Below are positions 9,630-22,329 of a DNA stretch of 64,000 bases, one piece after another (position 1 is the stretch's first letter; every line of letters begins with the position of its first letter). A program made the translations under genes and the position numbers. The stretch covers positions 9,014,214-9,078,213 of the forward strand of contig NC_090964.1 in assembly GCF_040807025.1 (NCBI RefSeq). Reading direction: 5' to 3'. Source of the stretch: Struthio camelus. Taxonomy: Eukaryota > Chordata > Aves > Struthioniformes > Struthionidae. The notes under the pieces were generated by a model. The model was given only the letters and a program-made list of their open reading frames with translations. It was not told the origin of the DNA and ran no database searches.

Positions 9630-11950
9630 GCACCTGCTGGGAGACCCTGGGTGAAGATGTTCCTTAGATACATTCTTAAAGCTGTTCACTTGGGCCACAT
9701 CCCGGGGTACACAGCGTTCCTAGCCCAGCAGCACCCTCGTACCTTGGTCAAGACAGGAGCTGGGTCAGGATTAGCACCTCAGTCCTTTTCTTGCTCCATT
9801 TGACGCTGCCCACCCCATTTTTAAACTCATGCTCCTGGCAGCAGCTTACAAATACCAGGCACCAAATCACTCCCAATACATTCAGCAAAGAGAAAACTTG
9901 AATTTATTTGCTGCAGGGACTATGTTTGTGGAAAGCTGGTGCTGGATGCTTACCTTCATTCCTGCCACAGCACTGTAGTCCTAGCCAGCAGGGTCTGGCT
10001 TCAACCAGGACAAAGCAAGAGGAGATCCTGCTCCTCATGGGGAAGGTCCTCCCTGCAACCACTGCTTTCTTCCCCAGGAGCCCTTGAAGGTGAACTTGGC
10101 ATCATCTCTCCTCTCCCTCTACCCCAGGCCTGCTCACTGTGCCCAGCACACTGCCAGCTGCAAGAAGCTCTGTTTTCTTGCAGGAAAAATCAAGTACTTT
10201 TCTGCCTCAGGGACCTTCAGCACCTCTCATGCGCTGTCACTCTGCCCTGATGACAAGGGCATACAAACTATTCTTGACATCTCATTAGTAGGATTAATTC
10301 TCAGCCTCATTCTCCTCTGAGAAATCAGCACATCCCTTTAATGCTGCACCAGAGCCACACTCCCCAGCCAGGGGCAGGGCCAAGCAAGCAGGAGAGACTG
10401 GAAAAAACAGTTCTCTCCCTTTTTCTTTCTTTCTCCTCCCAGGGCCAGGCAGCAGCCCAGTCCTGCACACACCTCTCCTGGGGCCGTTTCCCACACCAGC
10501 ACCAAGTGTTTCGGTGGCCTCAGGAACTCTCTGCCTCCTCTTTGTGCCCCTCCAGGTCTTACCTATGTGCAGTGCAAATCCTTCATGTCCCTGCAACCAG
10601 GGGACCCCAATCTCAGGCCTTCTGAGCACCAACATCAGGCAAAGTTTAAACAAAAATACAGCAGGTCCTAGAAGCAGGCTCTGCCAGCCACAGCACAGGC
10701 TCCTAGAAGGGCAGGCTGGGCTGGTTCGCCTCTACTTATACAGCAGCAGCCCAGGTGCCTGGGCTGGGCTTGCAGCAGGATGGGAGCGGGGCTGCAGCTG
10801 ACCCTCGCAGGTGCTGCAGCACAACCTGCCCGCCTGGCTAATTGCTTTCAGGCTGATCACCTGTTGGACTTTTTCACACTGGTCTTCTGCAAATGCTTTG
10901 CAAGCCAGCAAAATTTCTGGCTTGAATAGGCCGGTGAGCTCCCTCTCTCCCCAGCTGCCTGTGGCTGTGCGGTGCACACTGTTTGCTTTGGGTGGTTGCA
11001 GCTTGCAATTAGGGGAGTTTCCGGCAGCTCCCAGCTCTGCTGGGACTTTGGCAGAGGAGCTGGGCCTGTGAAAGGCCCCATAAAGGAAAGAAAAACCCCA
11101 AGTCCCCCTTCTCTTCTATGTAGCTGACATTTTCATCTAATTAAAAAGTGCAATTCTATAACTGCTCCAAAATGGCAGGACAGGTATTGCTCTGAACGTA
11201 GGAACGGTGGTGTGAAGTCTTTGAGGTCTGGAGCAGCTCACGCCAATGACTTGCTACAGCAGCAACGCCTCAGTCTGTGATGGGAACAATGCTTCAAACA
11301 GAACAGCCTCAAAACCTCCACCCAATAACGGTGTCTTCTCATTACATGGCTTTGGGGACTTGTAAGGACTAGGGAGAGATTCTTTATGGAAGGAGGGAAT
11401 AAGGTTTTCTTTAGAGCCAGAAGACCTGGGGTTTGCTCCTGGCCTGTCACTGATGGTTTGCCTTTCATTGCTGGCTCTTTGCTTCCCTACATAAAAAGTG
11501 AAGAGTTTTTTTTTTCCCACCTGCTGCTCATTAGGCTTGTCATGGGCTTGATCCTAGGTCGCAGGAGCTCCTTCCAGCCATTTAATGGGCTCTGAGTCAG
11601 ATTTTGTTATTCCTATTGGAGAAAATGCTATAGAAATACAGATTACTGGTCTGTATAGGAAGCGGAAATCCTGCTTGCCTTGACACTGGATGCCTGGTGG
11701 GATCAATCTGTGGTATTTAGGGACAGCCCATCACCAGGGCATCTAGATGAGTTTTAAATATCCAGTTGCGCTGTGCCAGTCCGGGAGCTGCCATTGAATC
11801 CCTCCATGTCTCCCCAGCCTCTCCCTGCGGTGTCGGCGCGATGTGGATTTACCATCCTTCCTGCACTGCGCGGCCTAAGAAAAACGCTACGTGGGAGCGA
11901 CAAATTGGCCCTGGGAAAGGCAAAGGAAAAAGGGGGAATACTTTGACGAT
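9630..11950. other. Gene-free interval
   Basis: Mixed composition with only short frames and no recognised protein. Pyrimidine-rich stretches occur at about 10405-10440. A T run lies at about 11507-11515. No RNA gene or transposon was seen. Confidence 0.5.
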
Positions 11951-11954
11951 GGGT

Positions 11955-12115
11955 CATTAGCCCAACCAGAGCTCACTAACAGATCTATGAATAAGCTATG
12001 AAAAGCACGAATTTATAATGGTTCATAAACATTTAATCCCCTTATACAGAGCATACGTATTTTTATATAGAGATGAATGGCTTGTGGAGCCCTCTATTTA
12101 TGGCAGCACCGTCTG
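11955..12115. promoter_or_regulatory. Candidate conserved non-coding element
   Basis: An AT-rich block with TTTATAATGG, CATTTAATCC and TATTTTTATATAG. Near its end, CTATTTATGG at about 12095-12104 resembles a CArG box with one mismatch. It passes abruptly into a CpG-rich patch at about 12120. Confidence 0.3.
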
Positions 12116-12117
12116 GG

Positions 12118-12265
12118 TAGGCAGCGCCGGGCTCGGGCTGGAGCTGGATCCGTGCGTGGGGGCAGGACCGGGCTTCGGAGCGCCCCGGCCCGCAGGGCTC
12201 TCCTGGGCTTCACTCGCGAGACTGCAGCTCCCGTCGCCTGGCTCGGCCCCGTAACGCCGGGCAGA
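12118..12265. promoter_or_regulatory. Short CpG-rich patch
   Basis: About 150 bp of GC-rich sequence with clustered CG dinucleotides, next to the AT-rich block at 11955-12115. No start site or exon can be supported. Confidence 0.25.
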
Positions 12266-12269
12266 ATCT

Positions 12270-13725
12270 TCCTGGGTTTAGAAACACGAGGAAAGGTGAT
12301 AAACAGAGAAAAGGAGAGGGAAAAGTGAGGCAGCCTCAGTTTGCAGGGCGGGCTGAGATGCTCAGCGGAGCCCTGATGCTAGTTGACATCGGTTATGGTT
12401 CGGGTCTGTAGTTTCCCGAGAGGTGTTTGCATTTCTCTTAAAAGATGATTTCTATTGTAACAACTTTGCTCCCATCGCAAGGCAGGCTGATGTCAAATCC
12501 ATTTTTATGGCCTGCTGAAAATGCTTTTCTTATGTGGCCCGAGAGATGCCTGCTCCTTTCTTTCCTTCCTTTTTTTTTTTTTCCCCTTTATTTCCTGTCT
12601 TGCAGGAAAAGGAGAGAAAATCCCCAGCAGATTTGGTGTTTATAGAGTCGTGTTCGACATGAGCAAATCAATACAACAAACTGTACAATGTGATTCTGGG
12701 CCTTGAATAAACAAGGTCCCAGGCAATTTAGCCAGGTGCCTGTCATGTTCGGGTACCCTCAGGATCAGATCCTGAAATGAAACCAAAATGTCTCTTTGCA
12801 GGAGTTAATTACAGCTCTAAATTTCTCATTTCTCTTCACCGCCAGCGCAGTATTGTGTGTCCTGAGGTCACAGGCAATTTCAGCTGGGCTGGAGAAGGCC
12901 TGTCTCAGCTTTCATGCCTAGGCAGCACATTCTGGGTGAGGGGAGTGGGGAAACAGAGGCAAGCAGAGGGAGAAGGTGGCAAGGCGGACCCTCCTCGGGG
13001 ACTCGGGGCTCAGCGCTGGTGCGTGAGGGAAAGCAATGCTGTTCGGCCAAAGAGCCACTCGAGGAGCAACCAGGGCCCCGGGCTCTGAGCCTGGCTCTGC
13101 CTTGGAGAGCTGCACAAGCCCAAGCGAGCTGCGTTATCCTGTACGCCCAAATCTCCCTGTCGGCATGATGGACAGTGAGCTTTCCCTCATGTTCACTGAA
13201 CGCTTTGACATCTGGGGATGTCTGAAGATAAAGTGAGCTGTGGAGAGGGGTTGCCACCCTCCACAAGATGTGAAAACAGGTGGACATGAGCTTTAGGTTT
13301 GGCGCTGGCAGAATCAGATTTGCTGGTCGGGAGTCAGACTGGGCGTCTTTGGAGTAAGGTGGAGGCCCAGCGCCCCATGAAAGCTCCAGCAGAGACGTCA
13401 GCGGTGCCACGTGCGTAGGTGGAGGGCTCGAGGCCGTGCGCTAGGTTTGTGCTGTATGTGTCAGCAATCCGTGCAATGTGAGCAACAGTGAATTATACCG
13501 ACAAAGGGGCATTTCCGTTAAATGGGAACAATTCTCACTAGTCACCAGCTTATAATAGGTGAGAGAAGCTTTTACCTGCCTCTCAGTCGGGCGTCCCTGA
13601 GCTCCAGCAGGAGCGTTGCTCCTGCATTGCCATGGGAGTAGTCTGTGGCGTTGTTCTTGCCCCTTCCACCGGCCGCTCTTGGAGCCCAGCGTTAGCCACC
13701 TCGCCTCGCCGGGCCTTACAGCGCT
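12270..13725. other. Gene-free interval with a T13 run
   Basis: No gene recognised. Contains a 13-T run at 12570-12582, AT-rich sequence at 12420-12860, and GC-rich sequence at about 12960-13120 that generates overlapping frames on both strands. Confidence 0.5.
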
Positions 13726-13729
13726 GCCG

Positions 13730-13990
13730 CGAGTGCCCATTCATTAATGCTTCCAAAGCACTTGGAGGTCCACAAATGAAAGGTGCTGTGAAGAGGGAAA
13801 GTGTTATTAAACTCATAGAGGAGCCATCAGTCATCAGGCCTGACTGTTGCAATATCATATTTCTTATTGACGGGATTAGCGAAGCTGAGCTCCCAGCCCG
13901 ATCAATAGCCTTAATAATTCTATCAAGGTCGTGGCAGGTTTCATTTCCCTGGGTATGCTTTCCAAAAGAAACTCATTTCTAAGGCTAAAA
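13730..13990. promoter_or_regulatory. Candidate conserved non-coding element with a bicoid-type site
   Basis: A low-GC block with TTCATTAATG, GTTATTAAAC and CCTTAATAATTC, and a GGATTA at 13873-13878 (the core recognised by OTX/CRX/PITX-type homeodomains). Motif identity is seen directly. Enhancer function is inference. Confidence 0.33.
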
Positions 13991-13994
13991 AATC

Positions 13995-16495
13995 AAGGGG
14001 TTGCCTACGCCGTACACAGCTGACGCTCCAAGGTGAGGCCCCTGGCAGCGCTGGCGGGGGGAACCACAGCAGGCCAGCTGGTTTCTGCAGGAAGTCAAGA
14101 GGCAAGATGCCATCGGGGCGGCTTTGGGCTCGGAGACCGTGCTGAGCTCGGGTGCCCTGCCGGCCAGCATCCTCTGCTGCCTCCAAGCTGAAGCAGTGTT
14201 CGGCTTCCCCAGCGAGCTCTGACAGACAGACAGTTAATGACTGCGCAGTTAATGCAACACCTTTTTCATGTCCCTCACTGCTGGACAGCCTCTATTTTAG
14301 TCCAGAATATATTTCCATCTCAAACACTCTCAGATTCCCAGGGTTCTTGTCACTGGAAAATCTTTCTTTTCTCTTGCTTCTCGTGCTGCTCTTTCCTTTC
14401 TGCTCATGAAGGACAAGTTGTTCTTCAACGGCAGGGCAAGTGCTGGCCCTCTGGGTCCCACAAACGGGTGATTTCTAAAGCCGTATTGGAAACTGCCCCA
14501 ACCCGGAGGCACGCTCTCCCCCTGCTCCTTGCAAGGGGCAAGCTGCTGCCCCCGGTTCTCCGGAGCAGCGGTGGGATTAGGGAGGAGAACGAGCAGCTCG
14601 AGCCGGAGGTGGTGGCTCTGCCTCGCTTCCTCGCGCAAGGACGCGGGGCGGTAGGAGTCCTCTTGAGTGCTGCTCTGCGCGCCGCGGCCAACCCTAATCC
14701 TCCCTCGCTCCAGGGCCCTGCCATTGTCTGGGCTTTGCGAGGCCCTGAATCGGCGCTCCGATCTTCCCCGTGTGCATTATTAATCCTGTATCTCCATTCC
14801 TGTGGAGATGGATTTAATGAGGGTAATTATGATTTGCAAGAGAAAAATCACTCAAGCTGCAAATAGTGCCAGCAGTTCCCCTTTTTATTTCTCGCTCTGC
14901 AACAGTGGCTCTGAAAGCACCAGGCAACACAGCGTTCCTACTTATGTCGAAAATGAGGGGCTGTGGTTTTACTCCTGCAAGGAGGCCCTTCTGGCTGGTT
15001 GCTAGACCAGGTGCTGCCGCTCTCTGGGAGGAGAAAGGCTTCCCACGGCAGCCGCCCGCAGGGTCGTCTGTTAAAGAAAGGGATGCTTTGGCTTTGCTTT
15101 GCCTGGTGGGTGAATTCTGCATGGACGCACTAGCTTTTCCCAGGGATCTCAGTTATATCGGCCTTTCTCATTTCTCCCCTGTCTTGGCACGGCTGCGAAG
15201 GTGTCTGTGTGCCCCAGGGATCACCGTAAAACCCTGGGTTCCCCCGACTCTGTGCCGGGCGAGCAGGTTGCCATCGGTGCGCTAGCAGCAATGAACACCC
15301 AGCGACTTTGCCAAAAGTTTGATTACAGTGGTCAAGACTATAGGCACAAAATACTTGGCAAGTCCAAACTCATAGATGTCTCACATTTATTCTTTTCTGT
15401 CCATCGCTTGTAGCCACAGCTGGCTAATCGCGCCCTCAGCCCATTCGTCCATCACCGTTGCACTGAGGTGTGCGTTCTTGCAGGTTAATTTACTTTTATT
15501 ACAAAGAAAGCACCTTCAAAGACACAAAATCATCTCTGCCCACTGTTCAGCCAGATTCTATTTAAAGTCTAGCTCTGTATCTCTCATCTTATTTCAGGTC
15601 AGTATTTTGCCCTTTGTAGCATGAGAAAGAACAGTGCTTTGCATTAACTCCTATGCCCTGTGCATCGTTTACTTACTTATTTACTGCCTGCAGCCCATTA
15701 AATCTTGGATGCGTCAGCTGCAAAGCCCACAGTTCAGACACACAACAGCCACAGATGGTTGCGGGGGGGCTCTGTGGTGTTAAAGATAATTTTTTTTCTA
15801 AGTGTTTGGATCAAGATGGAGACGATCTTATAGTTTGCTTCAGCATGGAGGGATTTGCATGTGTATTACTACTGGTGCCAACTCAGTGCTTGTAGAGCCT
15901 GTATCTCTGCGCTGGTGTGCATTGGTGTAGGTAAGGCACATCAACACCCAAACAAACTCTGTCAGTAGAGTTACAGGAAAGGAGAAATATCCTTCTTTTC
16001 ATAAAAATCCATCTTTCCACAAGGATGGATTGGAAGGGTGCACTCTGCTCCTCCCAGGCTCCCTAACAGTAGATAGCTGGCATGTCGTTTCATGGTGCTA
16101 TAAATCCAGCTTCAGGTCTTCCAGTACCGGATAAAAAAAATGCTGAGGCTATATGCTGTTACACACTGATCCCATATAAATTCTGTTTTCCAGTTCAAAT
16201 TTGCTCAGACAATTTTGACAGGATATGCTTGTATGACAGGTTCGTGAAGGATCAGGTATCATCAAAGCAAGCGATGGGCAGCGCAGGACAATTCCTGACA
16301 TGTCTCGGGCTGTTTTCCTGCTGCGGTCCTGATTTGCTGTGCTCAGCCTAGGAAATCTGTGCTGCTTCTCCTCGAGCTCTTTTGACGCTAGGTGGGGAAA
16401 GAGCCCCGCGAATAGGGCTTGGTGGCAGCGTCTCGTGGTGCTCGCGGCCCTGCTCCGGTCGCTGGTGACCAAAGCAATGCGAGCGCACGTCGGGG
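13995..16495. other. Gene-free interval
   Basis: No exon series, RNA gene or repeat family recognised. A frame of 209 codons at 14237-14866 on the + strand overlaps several frames on the other strand in GC-rich DNA and resembles no known protein. A 9-bp direct repeat CAGTTAATG lies at 14231 and 14246. Confidence 0.5.
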
Positions 16496-16499
16496 CTGT

Positions 16500-16700
16500 C
16501 TGCGTGGCACTCACAAAATTAATCTGAATTAAGTTTAAAGTGGATTAGTTAAATTGCATGGATTCCTTTGTAGACACTCAGAATTAATGTGGCTGTGTTT
16601 CTCTTCACCTTATCTCACTTCCAGCCAGGGCTCTAATACCATTTGAATTAATCTCCCTTAAAAATCAGATCTGCAGCTTTTTCTAGATTCATCCTCCTGT
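16500..16700. promoter_or_regulatory. Candidate conserved non-coding element
   Basis: An AT-rich block with AAATTAATCTGAATTAAG, GGATTAGTTAAATTG, AGAATTAATG and GAATTAATCTC, so repeated AATTAA cores. No open frame spans it. Confidence 0.3.
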
Positions 16701-16704
16701 TTGT

Positions 16705-18095
16705 TCCTGTGCAGACAAGCCCAAGACCAAGCCTGTCTGCCAGAGGACGTCTTCCAGAAAATCTTCACTCTTCCTTCTGTTAGAAGGTTTTTTCCTTAAA
16801 AATTTGACATGACGTGCCTTTGCTGAGACTTCTCCATTTACCTGATTTTTCAGAGACATAGCAGCACCCTGGCTAAGCTGGAGCTTGCAGCCGCCTGACG
16901 TTCCCTTTCAGCTGTTAGGGAGGACTCCAGCACGTACCTGAGATGCCAATGGCAAAATCCCAGTATCCGTTTTGACCTGACATCCCACCAGGGCATCAGG
17001 TGAATTTACCTTGCTAGCGGTCACTGAACAAAAGCCGTTGCTCCACGAGCATCGGGCAGGTCCTCACTGAGATTGAGAGTTGCGCTTTGCACCGTGCAGA
17101 TCTGCTCTCACCTCTCCTGCATGCTCCCTCTGTTCAGCGTTAATAACATGTAGTTGTTTTGGGTGCATTTCCTTCCTTTGCAAGTTAATGTGAACTCTGG
17201 GCATCTCTAAAGCTACCAGTGTAAACCGTTTCTTTGGACTAATGAAGACGTTTATGTGCGTGCATGCCCTAGAGCCAGGGATTTATTGCCGACCTGCAGC
17301 TCTGCCCCTGCTTCCCCACGGACTCCCGATGCCCTCCAAGCCGGCAGCCTCCCCCAGCCCTTCCCGCTCCCAAACTGGCCTGCTCCACTCCAAAGGCAGC
17401 AGAGTGAAACCCTTTGCGTGTCCACAGCCTGCTTCTCAGGTGGGAAATTTCTATCTCCTTTTTATTTTATGGCTTGTCAGAAAAATAGATAAAACAAGAG
17501 GGGTGCCGAGTCCATTCTTATGTATATGAATCACTCCAACTGCTCTGTATTGATCTTGCTCTGTCTTACTTCTCCCAATCTGCTTGCAGCAGTTCTCTGG
17601 CTACCTGTGAAATCTGAACACTGGGGAGAGAGTGAGACCGAAAATGAATTGTATTTCTTAGAGCCATGGGATTTTCAGTGGATTTTGGCCAGGTTAGGAG
17701 CATTATTTTTCAGCTCTTTCCTCTTACAAAAGTAACCCAGAATATCATAACATTGTGCAACATCTGCAGGCTGTCATTCCTTTTAAAAGTCTGCACGCTT
17801 AAATGTATACATACACAGGTCTGCACATCCCCGCGAAGGTGCACCTGCGTCTGCAGCAACTTCTCACAGATGTGCACTCCCGCAAGGTCCCTGGGTAACA
17901 CGCAGCCAAACTCCGAGAGATATTTCTGCGTTCATTTAGTACATCTTTGCTTATACATCCATATGCATGAACAGCCATGAATATGGATTGATATTTGCAG
18001 TCTGTGCATTACCACGTAGAAAGGCTGAACGCAGCACCTAGGCTCCTGGTTTTGTAGGTGCTGTTAAAAATGCCGAACAAAAGACGGTTACCCAC
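16705..18095. other. Gene-free interval
   Basis: Mostly AT-rich intergenic DNA with no frame above about 105 codons and no recognised protein or RNA gene. Confidence 0.5.
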
Positions 18096-18109
18096 CAGGA
18101 AAGACAGAC

Positions 18110-18310
18110 GCTTGGCTGCAGCCAGGCAGGCTGCGCAGGGCAGCGGCGAAGCAGAGCCGGTTCACGCGGCGGCTCGCGGCCGCCTCCGCAGGGCTGTGAG
18201 CTGGGCCGCGGCTGTCACAGCGAAGGAGGCGGCGCTGGGCGGCGGGCAGCGCGCGGTCTGCAGCCGGGAGCGGGCAGCCCCTTCCCACCTGGGCGATGCC
18301 CAGCCCTGTG
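18110..18310. promoter_or_regulatory. CpG-rich patch without a gene
   Basis: About 200 bp with dense CG dinucleotides (for example CGCGGCGGCTCGCGGCCGCC) inside lower-GC surroundings. Frames of 107-153 codons on both strands overlap here and are not credible as genes. Confidence 0.35.
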
Positions 18311-18319
18311 CGATCACAC

Positions 18320-21300
18320 CAACGCATGCCCATACCGTGTCGCTCTCGAAAGGGGCAGATGCCAGCCCTGCCAGCCGACATGCACGCGCACCCCGACATA
18401 CGGGTGCACATCCCTGTGCAGCATCGCCTAAAATAAAGGCATCTGCGGCGTACGTCTCTGCACGTACTTCACACTCCCACGTCTGCTGCAAGCCCGGACC
18501 CAGGCCTGCTCAACCATAAAGAGCTGTGAGGTGTTTTAAACTATTTCCTTCTCTTTACAAATCCTTTTCCTATTTTCTAATACACTGAACTATGAAATTG
18601 GGAGACCAAGTGGCAGGCACGTGAGCCCTCATCGTCAGGATCTTTCCTGCATCACGGGAGATGTTCAGCAACAGTCAGAAACATAGGAATACTCTCAACC
18701 ACATTTTTAACTTATCAAACAGAAAGATTGTCAGCTACTTCCTAAAACTGCTATATTTTCATTTTCATGTTTGCTTTCAAATCAAGTTGCGGCTTCCTTG
18801 CGCTGCCGCCCTGACGCCTCGAGCTCGCGCTGCGCCTGCCCCTTGCAACCGCCCGCGCCGTGTCCAGGGTATATTTTACTCCCAGACCTCATGCAAGCTG
18901 TGTGGAAGTCAGGCTGAGCTCCTGGGGCTTATGATGGACGATTAGGGATAAGGGAAGCATTAATACATGCCTCCCTGAGAGCCCACGACAGTAGGGTCTC
19001 AGTACTAACAGCTTTTCCGTGGGAGACTTTAATGAGCTAAAGACGAGATTTGAACCTCGAGCTTTTCAGAGCTGAAGCCATGAGCTCCTGCTGTTTGCCC
19101 GGAGGAGTAACGTCACCTGCTGGCCCTGAGGACAGGTTTTGTCCTGCTGAGTAAATTGCTGATTAGAGGAGGACAAACACTGCAGCAGGGCTGGTTGCCG
19201 GGACCATGGTCTGGAGGTTGGGGTGAAAACCTCCGTGTTTGCATCCTGGTGTCTATCTTGGAGCATCTTTCAGTCTCGGTTCATGCACTACAGTTTAAAT
19301 AATGCTTACTGAACCTGGAGAGGGGTGGGAGCAATTTGAATGGAGCTTGCAGGTACTTCACGAGTGCTCCAGGGAGCAAGACGCAGAATGGAAGGGGCTG
19401 TTTCTTTGCCAGAAGCCAGAACCTCGGCAGGCAGCCTTGAAAGCGGTGAAAGGATGGGTGGTGCCCCGAAAACGCTGTCTTTCTTCCTTCTGAACTAAGC
19501 TGGTTACTCCATGGACCAAGCACATTCCCCTTTTCCCTCTGCTCCCACCGTGCAGGTCCTCGCCGGCTGGGGCGTTCAGACCTAGCCTGGTGCTGCCCGG
19601 CGGCTCCAGCAGAGCCCCCCGGGACGCCCCCGCTCTCCCTTGCTCCCCAGAGCACCCGGCTTTCCCCTCAGCTCCGCTCTCAGCCTGAGCTAGTTGCTTT
19701 TTTCTTTTGACAGAAAACCTGTAGTGGACAAAAGGAGACATCCGAAACTCTTAAAAGGAGCCTAAATAAACAGATCCATAAATATCTGTGTCCCTCACTA
19801 TTCAGCTCGCTATTGCACATGTTCTTGGGCGCGAGAACTCTCCTCGGCCCCTTCTAGCTTGTACATCCCTCATGGGAAACTGGGTCTTAAATCCCGCATC
19901 TGCTTGCTGGGTGAAGGAACCCTGTCCGAGGTTAGGCAAAGATTTGGCCCGTGGCCAACGCAGGATCAGGACTCGGGGTGAATGGGAGCGCTAGCACCCT
20001 CCCTTGGCAATCCTGGCCCTGCTTTGTGTCAGCCCTTGCACTAAGGGGGCAAATGGCACCGGCAGCAGAGCTGCTGGGTGCTGTATTGACAGCCGGGCCG
20101 CGGAGAAGGGTGCATTAGCAGCTCAATTTACCCCTGTTGTTCACCTGCCCATTTGACTAAATATATCTCCTAGAAAGGTGTAATTTTGTGCTTGGAGAGG
20201 AGACAGTGAAAACGGTATTTACTGGCCTCTGGTTTCCACGCACTTACATGGCAATTTATACACCCCTGAGCTGCGCATAGGGTGCCATCAGGCTGCCATT
20301 TCCGTTCCATTAGCCACCGCCGCTCGCCTGCAGCTTGTTGGGAGACAAGCTACTGAGGCACAAGCAGATGCTTCCACCGGGATTTTTTTTCCCCTTTTCT
20401 CCAGTTTTGCCACATGAAGAACGAACGGTTGCCCAGTTGGAGCCATTCCCTCATTTAGTCAGAGAGCCGCAGAGCGGCCGCGTCGCGCTGATGTCCAGGA
20501 GAAACGTTTCGGAGGTGCTAATTACAGCCCCGCTGTTAGCGCTGCGCGAGGCTGGTACTTAAGGCAGGGATGCTTTCGCTCCGTGGTGCGGGGATAACGC
20601 ACCTCGGACCCGCTGCTCTCTGCTCTAATTGTAGAGGGCCCGACGAGCCGTTTAACAGCAACCTAGATGAAGGCAGGATGCAGCTCTCCGGGAATTAAGG
20701 TGCATGGGGAGAACCAGCCCCACGAGCATATTTGAGGATGGTTTTGGTGAGGCAGAGAAGAGCCTAGCTGTGATGTCCCCAGCACGGCTCGGAGGGTCCA
20801 TCCAGTCTAACCCCGCGGAGCCAGCGGCTGATGCCACCCCACCGCGATGCCCCCTCGCCGTCAGCGTCCGTGCTCGGGCGAGCCTCCACAAACCTGCTCG
20901 CGGCAAAGTTTTCTTCTGCTTTTGTCGCGGGTCAGGTTTTCCCAGCCACCAGCCTGGGTCTCAAAGGGCTCCAAATCAATATATGATTTACAGGAAGGAA
21001 AGGGAGGTTTTTCCAGCTCTTTGGCTCAGTTAGGGAATTCTGCAACATGTTCAGCCCTGGCATCGGGAAGCGTCATTAAGGGGCAGCAGGCGTATGGGTG
21101 CGGGGACCCCAGGGAGAGGCTGGTAAATGAGCCAAAATAACACTGGACCACAAGAAAAAAAGTGAGGGAAGGCCGTGGAAGAAGACTACCATCACCGATG
21201 TGTCCTGGGCACGAGACAGGCTAACTTCTCGCTGACGAGGGCAGGAGAGTCGTTCCCGGGGGATCGTCGCTCGGCTTCAATGCAGCAGCCAGCCGCTCGG

Positions 21301-21365
21301 TTTCTGCACGGCCTTTTTGAGGGACCGTCAGGGCGCTCGCAGAGGTCAGAGGGGCTGACGGCTAG
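18320..21365. other. Gene-free interval
   Basis: No gene recognised. A short stretch at 20791-20814 (GGTCCATCCAGTCTAACCCC) faintly resembles the 3' region of avian CR1 LINEs but is too short to call. Small GC-rich stretches occur at 19550-19680 and 20640-20900. Confidence 0.5.
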
Positions 21366-21369
21366 CAAA

Positions 21370-21640
21370 CCTCTGCCCTGCTGAAGCGGAAAGCAGAGGC
21401 GAGCGCCGGGAAGCCAGCGGGGAGCAGACCCAGCCCCGCCGCCTCTGCTCTCCCCAGGCGTCGAGGCGAGACTGCGCCAACGCTCGCCGCTGGCTCCGCT
21501 CCCCGGACCGGCGTACGGCGGAAACCCATCATTTCCCGATGCCAGCCGCAGCTCGTCTCCCGGCTTCTCCTCCTCTCCCACACTGCCGGCCCTTTTCACA
21601 CCTCGAGCAGAGGCAGCAGCAGCTTCACCTCCCTCGCAAG
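21370..21640. promoter_or_regulatory. CpG-rich patch
   Basis: About 270 bp with elevated CG frequency, again with overlapping frames on both strands. No exon supported. Confidence 0.25.
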
Positions 21641-21644
21641 GTGG

Positions 21645-22325
21645 GAGCTGTGAACTCGTTTCCTTTCAAAGTATCACTAACGAGCATCGAGCATCCACTG
21701 GGCTCAGCGGCCCAAGGGGCCTGGGAAGGTTGATAAACAGAGTTTGGTGCACAGCTCCCCAGCCTCCCAAGGAAAAGAGCCTTCTGATTGCCTAAAAGAG
21801 ATGTCTTTAGCAGCTGCTGAGCAGAGCTGATGGGGAGGGAACCAGGAGTTCATCCGCTGCAACGAGCCCTGGCAGCACGAGCCCTCGGTCGGCACCGTCT
21901 CCCGGCCACCGTGTCCGGGCTGGATTAGGACACCCGGTTCTGCTTCTGCGTCCCTCCAAGACCTTTTCCCATCCTGACCCCCGCATCGCTGGGGCACGGG
22001 ATCAGGCTTGGGCTGCTGTAAAAGGCTAGCAAAGGATTGTGAGGAAGTATTTCCATATTGAGGTCTGTGCATCTCTAACAGTACGGGATGAGGGAAGTTT
22101 GCTTCCTTCCCTCCCACTCGCCCTGGTGCGTGGGAGGGAGGCGACTATCAGCATTTCAAAATTTAGCATTTCCTTCAGGCAACATCTCCATGTGGCGAGA
22201 GCTGCCCCATTTTCATTTCAGTGCAAAACCAATCCATTTGCAGAGGTGTCATAGAAATGCCAAGCTCATCCAGCTTGCAAACAATGAAAGACTTTGCGAG
22301 CAGCTTGTCCCTTTCACGCATCTCG
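21645..22325. other. Gene-free interval
   Basis: Mixed-composition DNA with overlapping frames up to 137 codons on the minus strand and none recognisable. No repeat seen. Confidence 0.5.
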
Positions 22326-22329
22326 GCTG

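Noticed and set aside
11987-12001. 15-mer ATGAATAAGCTATGA shared with 24327-24341
   Set aside because: About two shared 15-mers are expected by chance in 64 kb, and more in AT-rich blocks. Flanking sequence does not match.
15926-15940. TAAGGCAC, the start of a miR-124-like seed
   Set aside because: miR-124 genes exist in the wider human region, but the bases after the seed do not match and no hairpin partner was seen.
20791-20814. Possible CR1 LINE fragment
   Set aside because: Only about 20 bases resemble the CR1 3' region from memory. No flanking similarity or terminal short repeats were seen.
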